From: Pisolithus tinctorius | Taxonomy: Eukaryota; Basidiomycota; Agaricomycetes; Boletales; Pisolithaceae | Direction: 5' to 3' | DNA length: 64,000 bases | Assembly: GCA_024663395.1 (NCBI GenBank) | Contig: JANFAH010000024.1 | Span: forward strand, 1-64,000 | Shown: one piece after another, positions 47,910 to 58,826 of the stretch | Position numbering within the stretch: the first letter of the stretch is position 1 | Layout: every line of letters starts with the position of its first letter | Notes under the pieces: generated by a model | Databases searched by the model: none | Seen by the model: only the letters and a program-made list of their open reading frames with translations | What the model was told of the DNA's origin: nothing | Made by a program: the position numbers and the translations under genes

Positions 47910-50089
47910 TCTGGAGCCCACCGCGAGGGGGGTTCTGTCCATTTTGGGGAAAGAAGCCACCGTTTTATCACCGAACGAAGTTTTTGCTGGGTTGACTAGG
48001 ACAAGCTAAGTACTCAGAGTCTCAGCTATAGTTACAGTCTACACTCAAAAATTTGGGAAAATTTCAGAGCTAAATTTCGAGCAGCAAATGTCAAGCAAGT
48101 GTCAAAGTCGAAGATCCCTCGAGCCGAGAAGCAAGTCTGAAGGCAAATTAATAGTTGAATTTCTGCGAAGAAGTCGTGAGAATGCGCCGAGAGAACTCGA
48201 GGGAATGCCACCGAGGCATTCGAAGGATGCACCATGGTTCTCAGGGTATGCATCTGACCTTTTTAGGTATTTTGGAAAGGTTCGAAGTCTTTGCGAGCGC
48301 GAGAATTGCTTCGATGACCAAGAATGGGCGAAATGGGTTTGCTGGTATGCAAGCAGCGAAGTCTCGGACTCATGGTACGAATTTGTCGAAGATCAGCTGA
48401 GTTGGCCCGAATTTGTGGTAGCCATTGCACGTTTGTATCCTGGGTCCCGGAAAATGGATCAACAGTACTCAAGGAATGACCTTTACAGCCTCGTTGACAG
48501 CCGAGCAAGAAGAGAAATTCATACAGAGGAAGAACTGATGAACTACAGACTCTATTTTCTAGATTTAGCAACGTTTCTATGGGTTTCGAAGCAACTCGAG
48601 GCTGATGAGCTTGAAGACCTCTATGTACAAGGCTTCGACAAGGAATTCCAGCGCGAAATTATTCGGAAAATGCGATGCAACGATCAACGGCGACACTCAG
48701 ATGATCCATGGCCCATGGAGCAAGTAACATACACAGCAACACAACTTCTACACAAAGGATTTCGCTCGGAGCGAGCACAAACAAGCACAGAAGACTACTA
48801 TGAGCCACGAAGTGACCCAGAATCAAGTTCGGACAAGCAACATCTATCTATGAAGTATTTTCTGCCTACAGCTACACATGACTCGCTGACAAACAATGTA
48901 CAGGGATCTACAGAAGTATCAAGGTACATGGAGTGCGAGAAAGTACCAAAGTTAGTTTCGACAAGTTGTGCGCAGCCACACAGCCCACCCGAGAAGACAA
49001 ATAGTGGGGACTGAAGCCCTGGCAGGCTTGTTGAAGCAGCCGCAGTGACCAGTTTTGAGACGATAGAGTTTTCCTTGAGTACGAACAGAATACTGACTAC
49101 TGAGTTACAGGAAGCAGTAGAACTCGAGCGAGTCGAACCTGCATTGGTGGAGGAACCACTCACAACAAAAGTCCCATTCAAATTCGAAGTGAATTACAAC
49201 ACTCAAAGGGGTTTTTCTTTTTGTTCGTATCGAGCTTCTCTGATGGCTACTGGTGTGTCACTACAGGAGTCCTACCTAAGAGGTCGAGGTAATGAAAGGA
49301 GCGGTCTCAGAGTTCCTGCAGTCAGCAGAAATACACATCAGTTAACCAACAACCTATTCAGGTCAAAGATTCCACTCGAATTTGAAGCTGAAAGGCTTGA
49401 AGAACACCCAAAGCCCACAGGAGTTGAAGTCGAAGGGCTCGAAACACTCACAGGCAGTCCCGAAACAGATAGGTCAGCATACAAAGAGGTCATTGACTCA
49501 CACAGAGTGCCGCAGCACATGAATCACATCAAGTCGAAGGTTATTGTGAGAAGAATTCGGGTCGAGGAGCCATCGAGGCTCGTCATACGAAGGAAGCCAC
49601 CAGAAGAAATTTTGTGAATCGAAATGTTGAAGCACGCGGCGAGGGTAGATGCCCTCGCACTCGAAATATTCCACGGCCGCACAGTATCAGCAATAAATGT
49701 TTTATTCGAGGGTTCGTCAAGCGAATCGACGCGCACATTCGGTATTAGGACTTGCGCAGAAAGTCCTGCGATGTTGACTAAGCGGAGTCACGTGACCGCT
49801 CTGCGCGTTGTGGCTGTGCGCACTCAAGTACTACATACTGACGACTCTACTGTTACAGGCCAACTATGCAAGATCGTGGCGATCGAAGAATATGAAGAAT
49901 GGGGCGAGTGGCGTACCGTATGGAAGTTACCGCGACTCCGAGCGGTGGCGACGATGACAAGAGCGACATCGGCAGTGACTCGAGCGACAGCAAGGACGAC
50001 GACGACGACACTCGGCACAGATTGAAGGCCACGCGAAGCTAGAACAGCCGTTAAATGGGAACGAGGCGCGACGAGCGCCGGTATTGGGC

Positions 50090-52330
50090 TCGACGGCCCA
50101 AGGTTTCATTTACATTCCAAAACGTTTTACTTACAGCTGTTTTACTCTAGGGAAACCGGATATTCACAACGGACAACAATCGTGATACAAAGAACAACGA
50201 CGATGGTTACACTCACTGTGGACCAACGGCCAGGCAAGATCGGATGCACCACTCGATGGAAACGGGGTGCGAAGAGCGCAGATGGAGAGCCCAACAGCTC
50301 GCAGGTTTGTTTTAGTTTCGAAACGTTTTACTTACAGCTATTCTATGCAGGAGAAAGCTGGTACATGCGACGGAGACCGGCTGACGTCCGAGCGATCACG
50401 GCACAAGGAACGATGAAGACGGTTGCACTGAGCGTGGACCGATGCTCGTGCAAGAGCAGACATGCCGTTCGATGGAAACAGGGCACGATGGGCGCAGATT
50501 TTGAGCATTACGGCTCAAGGTTTTGTTTTGATTTCATAGCAGTCTACTTACAGCCATCCTATTCTAGGGAAAATGGATGTATGCAACGAAGAGCGCAAGC
50601 AATGACAACAAGAGAGACAGCAACACCAACAACGTTCGACACAAATTGAAGGCCGCGCGAGGCAAGAACGGCCGTATGATGGGAATGGAGCACAATGAGC
50701 ACGGACACCGGGCCTAATGGCCCAAGGTTTTGTTTTGATTCTAGAGTGTCTTATTTACATCTACTCTACTCTAAGGGAAACGGACATATACGACGAAGTG
50801 CGATTGAAGAACTGGTAACTGCGACTCAAGAAACTACGCTACAGCTCGGGCTACGACCGCAATCGTCGGGGGTACGAGATCCGACGGGCGTGGGTACTGA
50901 GCCAAATGGCGTGAGATGTGCGAGACGACACTCGAGTGACACCCGAGCTGCCATGGTGCGATGGACTACAATGATCTACGAGGAAAGGCAGCGAACCGTC
51001 AAGGAGATGCTATGCGACACGATACAGCGGTATTACTACGAATGGGGCGAGCAGTCAGGGCAAGCCGAAGGCACGAAGGTGGTTTTGTTCTTTTCATTCA
51101 GTACGGAAACTACGCCTGAGGAGATCGTATACAGACGAGTGATGGTGACAATGACGACGACTACAGCGGCAACTACGATGACAACTAGACTTACCACAGA
51201 TTGATGGCCACGCGATGCGAGGGTGGCCGTACGATGGATACGAGGCATGGTAGAGACAAATGACGAGCTCGATAGCTCAAGGTCCCGAGTTTATTTCAGG
51301 ATATGTTACTCACATCTTCGTTATCCTAGCAAAGGCAAATACCTACAACGAACTATGATTGTGATAGAGAAAACTACGAGGGTTTGCGATCGAAGGTCAT
51401 GCGGAAGCACAGCAAGGCTGGTGTGACAACTACAGCTCGAACTACAACGGCGATCGTCGAGGATATGACATCCAATGAACGTGGAAATGGAGCCCGACGG
51501 CTCAAGTTTTTATTTTTGTTTCATGGCCTTTTACTTACAGGTACATTATTCTAGAATAGACAATGAATCAGAAGAAAGAACGCATCGACCTCTGGAGCAA
51601 CGAGCGCGACTAAGAGGAGCTACAAGAGGAACATTCGAAGCGACTTCGCTAACTCGTATGCAAGAGCTGCTACGAACGGCAGCACGACAGTGGAATTCAG
51701 ATTCGGAGCAAGACACGCGACGTGTGGACAGTGTCAAAACCACACCGAGTGGGCTCCAAGGCCCAAGTCTTAGTTTTGCCTTTAAGCCATTTTGCTTACA
51801 CCTACGCCGTTTCAGGGAGTATGACTTTTTACAAGGTATCAACGAAGCTACCACAAACCACGAACGAAGTACGGCGAAACGACTGCGAAGACTACCGTTC
51901 GATCTACTGCACCAGCGATCATCGAAGATGCGAAATCCGACAGACATGGGCACCGAGCGCGACAGCCCGAGTTTCTGTTTTAGTCGCACGACTTTTTACT
52001 CACAGATAGATTATTCTAGAGTAGACAAGGGTTTGGAAGAAAGAACACATCGACTTACAGAGCGACAAGTACGACGGCCATGAAGTGCCACAAGAAACAA
52101 GCTCGAAGCGACTCAGTGGACTTGCACACAAGACTTATCATGAATAGCAACACGAAGGCAAGATTTGAAGTCGCGACGGGATACACAACATGCGAAGAGT
52201 ATCGAGACCACACCGAGTGGGCTCCACAGCCCAAGTTTTAGTTATTTCCTTAGACCGTTTTGCTTACAGCTACTGCATTTTAGGGAACGCGAATTTTTAC
52301 AGAGTGTCGACGAGTCTTCGAGCATCGACG
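50090..52330 (+). repeat. Degenerate ~200-260 bp coding modules
   Basis: About ten modules share TTTTACTTACAGCTATTCTA followed by CTAGGGAA-like sequence. Cores end near 50136, 50337, 50553, 50760, 51101, 51313, 51540, 51800, 52005 and 52269; another follows near 53041 after the dehydrogenase-like insert. Each core is preceded by a GAGCCC-NN-GGCTCAAG-like turn. Because the frame is kept from module to module, these are protein repeats, although the core also looks like a 3' splice site. Confidence 0.7.
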
Positions 52331-52419
52331 TGCCTGCAGTATGAAGGTCCGGATTGGGACGGCCTGCCACCGTCTCCCTTCAATCAGGAGACACTTACCT
52401 TACTGCCGATCGAAGCAAG

Positions 52420-52803
52420 TTTGTAGGTCGAGGAATCATAGAACAGTTAGTGAAGGGAGACGCCGTCCCCGGGTTGGATGTCGTCCAGAGACATGGCGAA
52501 GCCTCATTTTATTTGGGAGACATCACAGACGAACAGGATGTGTTGGATATATTGAAGAGATCGGGCGATATATACATCGTACAAAATACCTCACTGTGGC
52601 AAGGCGTGAAAGACCCCTCCGTCTACGCCAGAGCTAACGTTGAAGTCACCCGAACCATCATCGACGCAGCTATCGCAGCTGGCGTCCGTAGGCTCATCTA
52701 CACGAGTTCCGCAGGCGTCGTATTTATCAGCACTGACGTCGTGGAAGTCGACGAGCGAGTGCCCTTTCTGGAGGAGTTGTTCGACGCGTATAATGATGCC
52801 CAG
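52420..52803 (+). other. In-frame fragment resembling a 3-beta-HSD/Erg26-type dehydrogenase
   Basis: 128 codons resemble the middle of NAD-dependent sterol/3-beta-hydroxysteroid dehydrogenases: VGRGIIEQLV, LGDITDEQDV, GVRRLIYTSSAGVVF, DERVPF and FDAYNDAQ. The dinucleotide-binding GxxGxxG start is missing. In the YxxxK catalytic motif the Lys is replaced by Gln (YNDAQ), and similarity stops just after. No intron is visible. It looks like a captured piece of a host gene, now inactive as an enzyme, in the same frame as the repeat protein. Confidence 0.7.
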
Positions 52804-54262
52804 GAAATGTTCAAGTCCAGGGACAACCGGATCAGTGACAACAATAATTTGTTCGATTATACCTACGTCAGGACAAACCTGGTATCTAAGGAAAAGTACA
52901 AAAGACTACGAGATATGATGGGAGCTCTGAGGGGCGGTCGGTTGAATGAGGAACATGCACCGCGCATTAGAGGCAATGCAAGCTCACGCACAGAGCCCAA
53001 GAACCTTTTTTCCTCTTTTATTCTTGTGAGGCTTTGCTTATGACTGCCTTATTCTAGAATACGCGAAGGGCTACGAAGTACAGGGTATTCGGTGGAATCC
53101 TTTGAGGCGAGAGGAGTGCCAAGAGCGACAGTATGGGAGGGGAAACTCAGGAAAGGAACATACAAAATCCAGGTAACCTTTTCAGTTTTGGTTCGAGCAT
53201 GTTCTACTGCGAAGTACAGAATCTTTAGTGCAAAGAAAAAGGCGATCGACGAGGATGGGCAGCTCAAAGCCATCCATCAGTACTTAGCATCAAGACTTCA
53301 TCCACCTGACTGCGAGGTTGAAGGCCGACAATCAAGAGCGAAGCAAATTCATGCCTGTACCCGCCGGAGTCGAAGACCTATCTTCGGAGAAGGCTCGAGG
53401 ATATACAGAACCAAGGTGACATGCCCTATTATGATTCGAGCTTATACTATGTCGGGATACTTCGTTTCTAGGGTTGAAGAAGTGGTGAATGAAGACGGGC
53501 GACTCGAGGTCGCTTGGCGACACTTAGCGCAAGGGCTTCGGCCACCAGATGAAGTGTGAGAAATCAAGTACATGCATGCACAGGGAGTCGAGGCTGTGAG
53601 GATAGGAATGGGACAAGTGGACGAGGCAAAGGTCCCGGTGAGAGTATTGATATATAGTTTTCTTTAAAATGAGTTTTGCTTCGAGCGACGTTGTTCAACC
53701 GAGTCGTGCTAACCTTTGGGTGATTCTACTCACCCCAACTTATAGTTTCAAGTTCCATTGTTTTTCTTGGTGCTAAATTGTCTTAAGGACGAGCAGTAGT
53801 CGAGAGCACATATGCGTATAAGGATAGTAAATACATGACTGATCGAGGTTTGTTTTAGGTACATATATACATCTTCGAGCTGCCTCGTAGAGGGCCAGCA
53901 TCCACTGTACCAGCCGCTGAGCTGCATTACACTCTGTTACTGTTCGCACAGAGACTGTGCCTCGAAGAGCAGTCCTTGACTCACTCCACACTTGATTTAT
54001 TACTCACTTGTTCGCTTGCCTGGAGATTATCTCCATCGTCTTTTGGTTCGAGGTTTGGGCCTTGAGGGGAGTGTTTGGGAGAGAAGGGAGTCATGTTTGA
54101 GTAGCGAGAAGGTTAGAGGGAAAAGAGTCGTGTTCGAGGGGCATGAGGGTAGAGAGCGAGGGAGGTATGTGGTGAGGTCGAGGGAAGCAGATGCGAGGGT
54201 GAGGATGTTCGTGCGAGGAGGAGAGTGACCGAGGACGGTCGAATTCTAAACCACCCCTCGGA

Positions 54263-54729
54263 TGTAGGGAACGAGTTCGAGTTCCCTAGGAGAATCTGTC
54301 TTGGTCAGGAGTTTAGGGGTGGAAGGACCTGTTTTATTTCTTGCTTTTGTTTTTGTGTTTGTACCCCTGGACTTGGTGGCGAGCAGCTGCGTTGCTGACT
54401 AAGCACATGTGCTGTGTTCGCGCGAGTTCAGTTTACAACAACAACCAGTACATGTCACAGGCCCTCAGTAGTAGGGTGATTCAGTCTCGCATTTTGGCGA
54501 GTTTTAGAAGTTAGATTTATTACTTTGGGGAGTACCCAAAGTGCCAGGAGGACTGGCAAGAGTATTAGACAGGCACAGCTAAGTATCTTTTTTTTAGTTC
54601 GCATTTTTTTTACTTTTTTACTACACTTCTTTCTCCAGAGAGAACCTCCCTTTTGGGTTGAGCATTATACTCGCCCACCATTACTGACTGTTACTATTTC
54701 TAGGTATTTCTATTTTACCTATTCCTACA
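54263..54729 (+). repeat. 3' LTR of the nested element
   Basis: 467 bp without indels relative to 47443-47909. A purine-rich stretch (GAGGAGGAGAGTGACCGAGG) lies about 35-60 bp before it and may serve as polypurine tract. Confidence 0.85.
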
Positions 54730-57443
54730 TCGGTGGAGGTGACGGAGTCGTGGGTGGGGATGAACACTGCTTGCTTTGAGAGGCGGTCCACTACCACAAG
54801 TATGGCGGAGTAGCCATCGGAATTGGGGAGGTGTTCGATGAAGTCCATGGAGATGGAGTTCCAAGGTCTCTCTGGGACAGGGAGTTGCTTCAGTAGACCA
54901 TAAGGGCAGTGGTGCAGAGTTTTGCTCCATCCACAGGTGGTGCAAGACCTGACATATTCTTTCACATTGGAGCAGAGGTTGGGCCACACGTAGTCCCTGC
55001 AGACGAGTTCTAGGGTGCGATTTTGCCCGAAATGGCCTGCTAGAGGATGATCATGCTTGAACTGAAGCACTCGAAGGCGGAGGTCATCAATGTCAGGGAC
55101 AAAGATATGACTGTCAAGGCAGAGTAGACCGTCGGAGTCCAGGGACCACCAAGGCTTAGTCGGAGTTGGGAGATGGCTGGTGGAGACAGGGTCGGAGGGT
55201 AGGGCGGAGATGATGTCGGAGTGCAAGCACTCAACATCGAAGACCATGGTGGCACGGAGTACAGGTGCCAAGAGGGTGGTGGTACAGAGGGATGACACGA
55301 GTTGCTCCTGTGTAAACATAGGGCAGAGATTGTGAGGATTTACCTGCGTGTAGTCCCTATCCCCCCCTTTTGGGTAGACGTCCCAACGTTGCATAAGTGC
55401 GTCAGGTTTGGCTCCTAAGCGGCCAGGTCGGAAACAGATGGAAAGATTAAACTGTGAAAGGTACTCTGACCAGCGGGCCTGTTGACGGGTGAGAACCTTA
55501 GAGGTGGAAAAGTACTCAAGGTTTTTGTGGTCCGTCACCACATCGACAGGTAAGGCGGAGCCTTCTAAGTAATGCCACCAATGGCAGAAGGCCTCGAAGA
55601 TAGCCAACAGCTCTTTGTCGTGGGTATCATAGTTGAGTTCTGGTGTGGTCATGGTGCGAGAGTAGAAAGTGACTGGGTGGAGTTCACCGTCGGAGCAGGT
55701 GACCGACAAAATGCCAGCAATGGCATAGTCAGAGGTGTCGGTTTCCACTGTAAGCAGAGCATCAGGAACCCAGTGAGTGAGAATAGGAGTGGAGCTGAAG
55801 GCATCCTTCAGGTGGAGGAAAGCAGAGCGGCACTCCTCGGAAAAGTTCCAAGGAGCACCCTTTTGCATGAGGCGTGTGAGCGGAACGATGATGTCGGAGT
55901 AGTTATTAATGAATCGTCTGTAGAAGTTTGCGAAACCAAGGAAAGACTGGATGTCTCGCACCTTCCGCGGCTCAGGCCAGTCGTGGACTGCCTGAACCTT
56001 CTCAGCGGACATGGTGAGACCAGAGGGAGAAAGAACATAACCGAGGTACTCAACGGAGTCAGAGTGAAACTCGCACTTCTCCGGCTTGGCATAAAGGCCA
56101 TGCTTTCGAAGGTGGCGGAGTACCTCTTTTATGTGTTCGCAATGCAACTCCATGTCCTGCGAATAGATTAGGATGTCATCGAGGTATACCACGACACAGA
56201 CATCGAGCATGTCTGCAAAGATGCTATTGACGAATTGCTGGAAAGCCGCAGGCACGTTAGTCAGACCGAATGGCATCACCCGCCACTCGTAAGAACCATA
56301 ACGAGTGCGGAAAGCCGTTTTCCACTCATCACTGTCTGCTATGCAGACCAGATGATAGGCATGGCGGAGATCGATCTTGGTGTAGACTTTAGCATGGCTT
56401 GGAGAGTCAAGTAGGTCAGAGATGAGCGGCAGCAGATAGCGATCTTTTTTCGTGATTTTGTTGAGTCCTCAGTAGTCTACGCAGAGGCGGAGTGAACTGT
56501 CCTTCTTCTTTACAAAGAGGACAGGGGCACCGTGAGCAGAGGTGGACTGTTTGATGAAACTGTAGCCAAGATGCTCGTCAATGAAGGTGCAGAGAGCTTC
56601 AAGCTCTGGCAGAGAAAGAGAGTAGATTGTACCAATGGGTGGAGAGGCTCCTTCCTCGAGGTTGATCTTGAGATCAAACAAGTGGTGTGGCAGAAGTTCA
56701 GTGGCCTTGTCTTTACTAAAGACATCAGCAAACTCGTGATACTCAGAAGGAACCAAGGAGAGGTCAGGAGGCGGAGATGAAGTGGAGGATGCACGAAGCT
56801 TCACATCATCAGCGGAGAGCTGTAAGTGGAACTGTCTAGAGCCAGGAAGAGCACAGGCTCTGACATACGCAGCAGCATTGATGAGTGAGACAAGCAGAGC
56901 GGAGCGCGGCGAGTCTGTCGGAGGTGCAGTCGGAGCTGCAAATGGAGCAGAGGGTGTCGGATCCGGAGTGGAGGTCACAGCGGAAGATGACAAAGGCACC
57001 TGGGGTGTCGGCATTCCCTGTAGCGATGGTTTGAACGATATACTGCCCAGTACCCAGTCAATCGACAGATTGAAGTGGGTGAGCCAGTTGTGTCCTAACA
57101 CCAGCGAACATGAAGAATCCAATGGAGTAACATAAAATGAAACGGAATTGACATCGCCAGAAGGGAAGCAGAGGGAAAGATCTACCTCTTGGGAAATGAC
57201 AGCATTTGTACTACCATCAAACAAGCGGAGCAGAATTGGCAGAGAAACAGAGGAAACAGGAATGGCATATTTTTTGATTACAGATGGGTCTATGAAGCAA
57301 TGAGAAGAACCAGAATCGATCAACGCAGAAAAAGTATCAACAGAATAATCCGGAAGAGTTACAGACGGAAGTAAAGAATTGGGACTGGAAAGAGCGGATG
57401 CGTTGAGTCGGATGTCCGGTTGCGCACAGTTGGGTTCAACACT

Positions 57444-57488
57444 TCCTCCAGGCTGTGCGAGCTCCCTGGAGGAGCGGACTAATTTTTT
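57444..57488 (-). promoter_or_regulatory. Predicted -1 ribosomal frameshift signal
   Basis: On the element strand the gag frame reads CCA AAA AAT TAG. The heptamer A AAA AAT (57488-57482) sits directly before the stop. After 8 nt comes a perfect 9 bp inverted repeat, TCCTCCAGG (57473-57465) and CCTGGAGGA (57452-57444), around a 12 nt loop. A slip by one base at the heptamer enters the open pol frame. Slippery site, spacer and stem match the standard layout for -1 frameshifting. Confidence 0.75.
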
Positions 57489-58765
57489 GGCTCTGCCTTC
57501 TCCTCAGTCAGAGTAGGTGGAGTTCCAGCCGTAGCTGCACAGGCTTTGGCTGTGCGAGAGGTGGACTTGGGACAGTCCTTGGCAGAGTGGCCAGCCTCGC
57601 CACAGAAGAGGCAGAGGTTGTTCTTCATCCTATGCTGGCGCTCAGCGGAGGTGAGTTTGCCATCTTTACCCAGAAGGTGGGCAATATCGGATTTAGATGC
57701 ATCGGACTTGGGCGGATCTTTCTGTTTGCCCTTGCCCTTGGCATCAGACTTTGGAGCGGAGGACGAGGAGGATGATGATTTAGCCTTATTGTCGGAGTTG
57801 GAAGACTGCAACTTGTCGGAGGTGGACTTGGTGGTGCGCAAGATCTCTGCTTTGCACTCCCAGTAGTGCGCATTGATGGTCTGAGTGAGTTCGCAGAGTT
57901 GTGCGAGGGTAGAAGGTTTTCCGATGTGAGTGATCTCGTCCTTGATGCAGTCTGGAAGTCCGCTATAGAAGCGGTGGCGGAGTGCACCGACACTGTAGTC
58001 CTTGACCTGTGAAGCCCAGCGGTTGAACTCCACAACATATTTGGTAATATGAGAACCGTCCTTCATGGTAAGGTTCTCGAGTTGTTGGACGGCATCTGCT
58101 ATGGCATCGTGCGGACCGAAATTAGCCATGAGCTCCTGTAAGAACTCATGATAGTCGTCCATCCAGAGTGGGCGGTCATAGTTGTCGGGGTTTAGCAGAT
58201 CTGGCTCGAACCAAGCCAGGGCCATACCCTTAAGATAGGATTGAGCGAAGGTAACTTTAGCTCTGTCAGAGCGGAATGCATGAGGGTGGTCTTGGAAGTT
58301 CAGCTCGCATTGAATGAGGAACTTGCAGAGCTTCTTGGGGTCGGAGCCGTTGAAGGTGTCAGGCTCGCGGACTTTGGTTTTCGGAGTGGAGTCCCCAGTG
58401 CATGAGCTAGACCGTGCAAGTGTATGGACAGCTCTAGCAAGAGCTACGAGGGGATCCTCTGGCGGCTCAGCCGGGTCTTCGGGGACATCCCCGTCACCGC
58501 TGCCCCCACCATCGGGATCACCATCAGGATAGTCAGGGTTGGGGTCGGGTCCATCATCTCGGTTACGAGGAGACGGAGTATGGAAAGTTGTTGGGTGGAG
58601 GTCGGAGCGACCAGCTTGCGAAGCGCTTTCGCCTTCAGCGCGAGAGCAGTGTCGAGCGGAGAAAGACTGGAATTGTTCAACGACAGAAGGGAGTTGATGT
58701 GGATTAGCTAGCGCTACAGCGAGGTTCTCAGCGACCTCTCTCTGGGATTGAGCTCGAGTTCTCAT
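57479..58765 (-). CDS. Chromovirus Gag
   Basis: Intact frame of 428 residues. A Pro/Asp-rich N-terminal part is followed by the retrotransposon Gag domain (about residues 130-300, with FNGSDPKKLCKFLIQCELNF and ALAWFEPDLL) and a Lys/Ser-rich linker. One CCHC zinc knuckle (CLFCGEAGHSAKDC) lies near residue 390. The TAG stop is at 57479-57481. Gag forms the virus-like particle and binds the element RNA through the knuckle. The frame ends exactly at a predicted frameshift site leading into pol. Confidence 0.92.
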   Translation of the reverse strand: MRTRAQSQREVAENLAVALANPHQLPSVVEQFQSFSARHCSRAEGESASQAGRSDLHPTTFHTPSPRNRDDGPDPNPDYPDGDPDGGGSGDGDVPEDPAEPPEDPLVALARAVHTLARSSSCTGDSTPKTKVREPDTFNGSDPKKLCKFLIQCELNFQDHPHAFRSDRAKVTFAQSYLKGMALAWFEPDLLNPDNYDRPLWMDDYHEFLQELMANFGPHDAIADAVQQLENLTMKDGSHITKYVVEFNRWASQVKDYSVGALRHRFYSGLPDCIKDEITHIGKPSTLAQLCELTQTINAHYWECKAEILRTTKSTSDKLQSSNSDNKAKSSSSSSSAPKSDAKGKGKQKDPPKSDASKSDIAHLLGKDGKLTSAERQHRMKNNLCLFCGEAGHSAKDCPKSTSRTAKACAATAGTPPTLTEEKAEPKN

Positions 58766-58826
58766 AATGGCATAAGTTTTTTGGGAGACAGAAAAGGAGA
58801 TCGTACAAGTGCGAGTACGAATATAC

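Larger units (their letters stand above)
48088..53667 (+). pseudogene. Giant Gag-repeat frame of the nested element (TGA-interrupted)
   Basis: One reading frame of 1,860 codons ends in TAA at 53665-53667. Inside it are 13 stops and all are TGA (49012, 49615, 50023, 50647, 50677, 51202, 51424, 51466, 52081, 52141, 52342, 53041, 53557). Several align with CGA codons in neighbouring repeat modules. The first ~300 codons resemble basidiomycete retrotransposon Gag proteins (MPPRHSKDAPWFSG, YSRNDLYSLV, LYVQGFDKEF). From about 50020 on, modules of roughly 70 codons recur with a core like FYLQLFYSREN after a Gly/Asp/Pro-rich turn. A fragment resembling a short-chain sterol dehydrogenase is embedded in frame (52420-52803). 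The last part (53161-53556) contains two further ~50-residue copies of another module. Presumably a single protein before decay; its function is unknown. Confidence 0.7.
47443..54729 (+). mobile_element. Nested LTR retrotransposon with one giant repeat-rich frame
   Basis: The element is 7,287 bp, with two 467 bp LTRs (TGTAGGGAA ... CCTACA) and the TSD TCGG (47439-47442 and 54730-54733). It lies inside the integrase part of the chromovirus pol gene; removing it and one TSD copy restores pol. No protease, reverse transcriptase or integrase is encoded, so it must depend on other elements for movement. The interior is one long degenerate plus-strand frame (48088-53667). The LTRs differ at 7 of 467 positions, all transitions, so the insertion is much younger than the chromovirus. 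Confidence 0.88.
46472..57479 (-). pseudogene. Chromovirus pol (protease, RT, RNase H, integrase, chromodomain)
   Basis: The frame is -1 relative to gag. Leaving out the inserted element (47443-54729) and one copy of the TSD gives 1,239 codons (57479-54730 joined to 47438-46472). Domains in order: protease with IDSGSSHCF (near 57320), reverse transcriptase with VYLDDILIYS (near 56190), RNase H with TDHKNLEYF, integrase with a zinc-binding region (CTTCGWSK) and the DGQTERTNQTLEQYL segment, then a chromodomain (near 46680-46500) with YEVSEILDSK and LVRWAGYENTDEETSW. Two TGA codons interrupt it: at 56467-56469 inside the RT (VDY-stop-GLNK, where Arg is expected) and at 46727-46729 before the chromodomain. 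Both fit CGA to TGA changes. Confidence 0.92.

Noticed and set aside
47705..47995. Small plus-strand frame starting MGSTQSARR (again at 54525)
   Set aside because: It lies within the LTR of the nested element and is duplicated only because LTRs are direct repeats.
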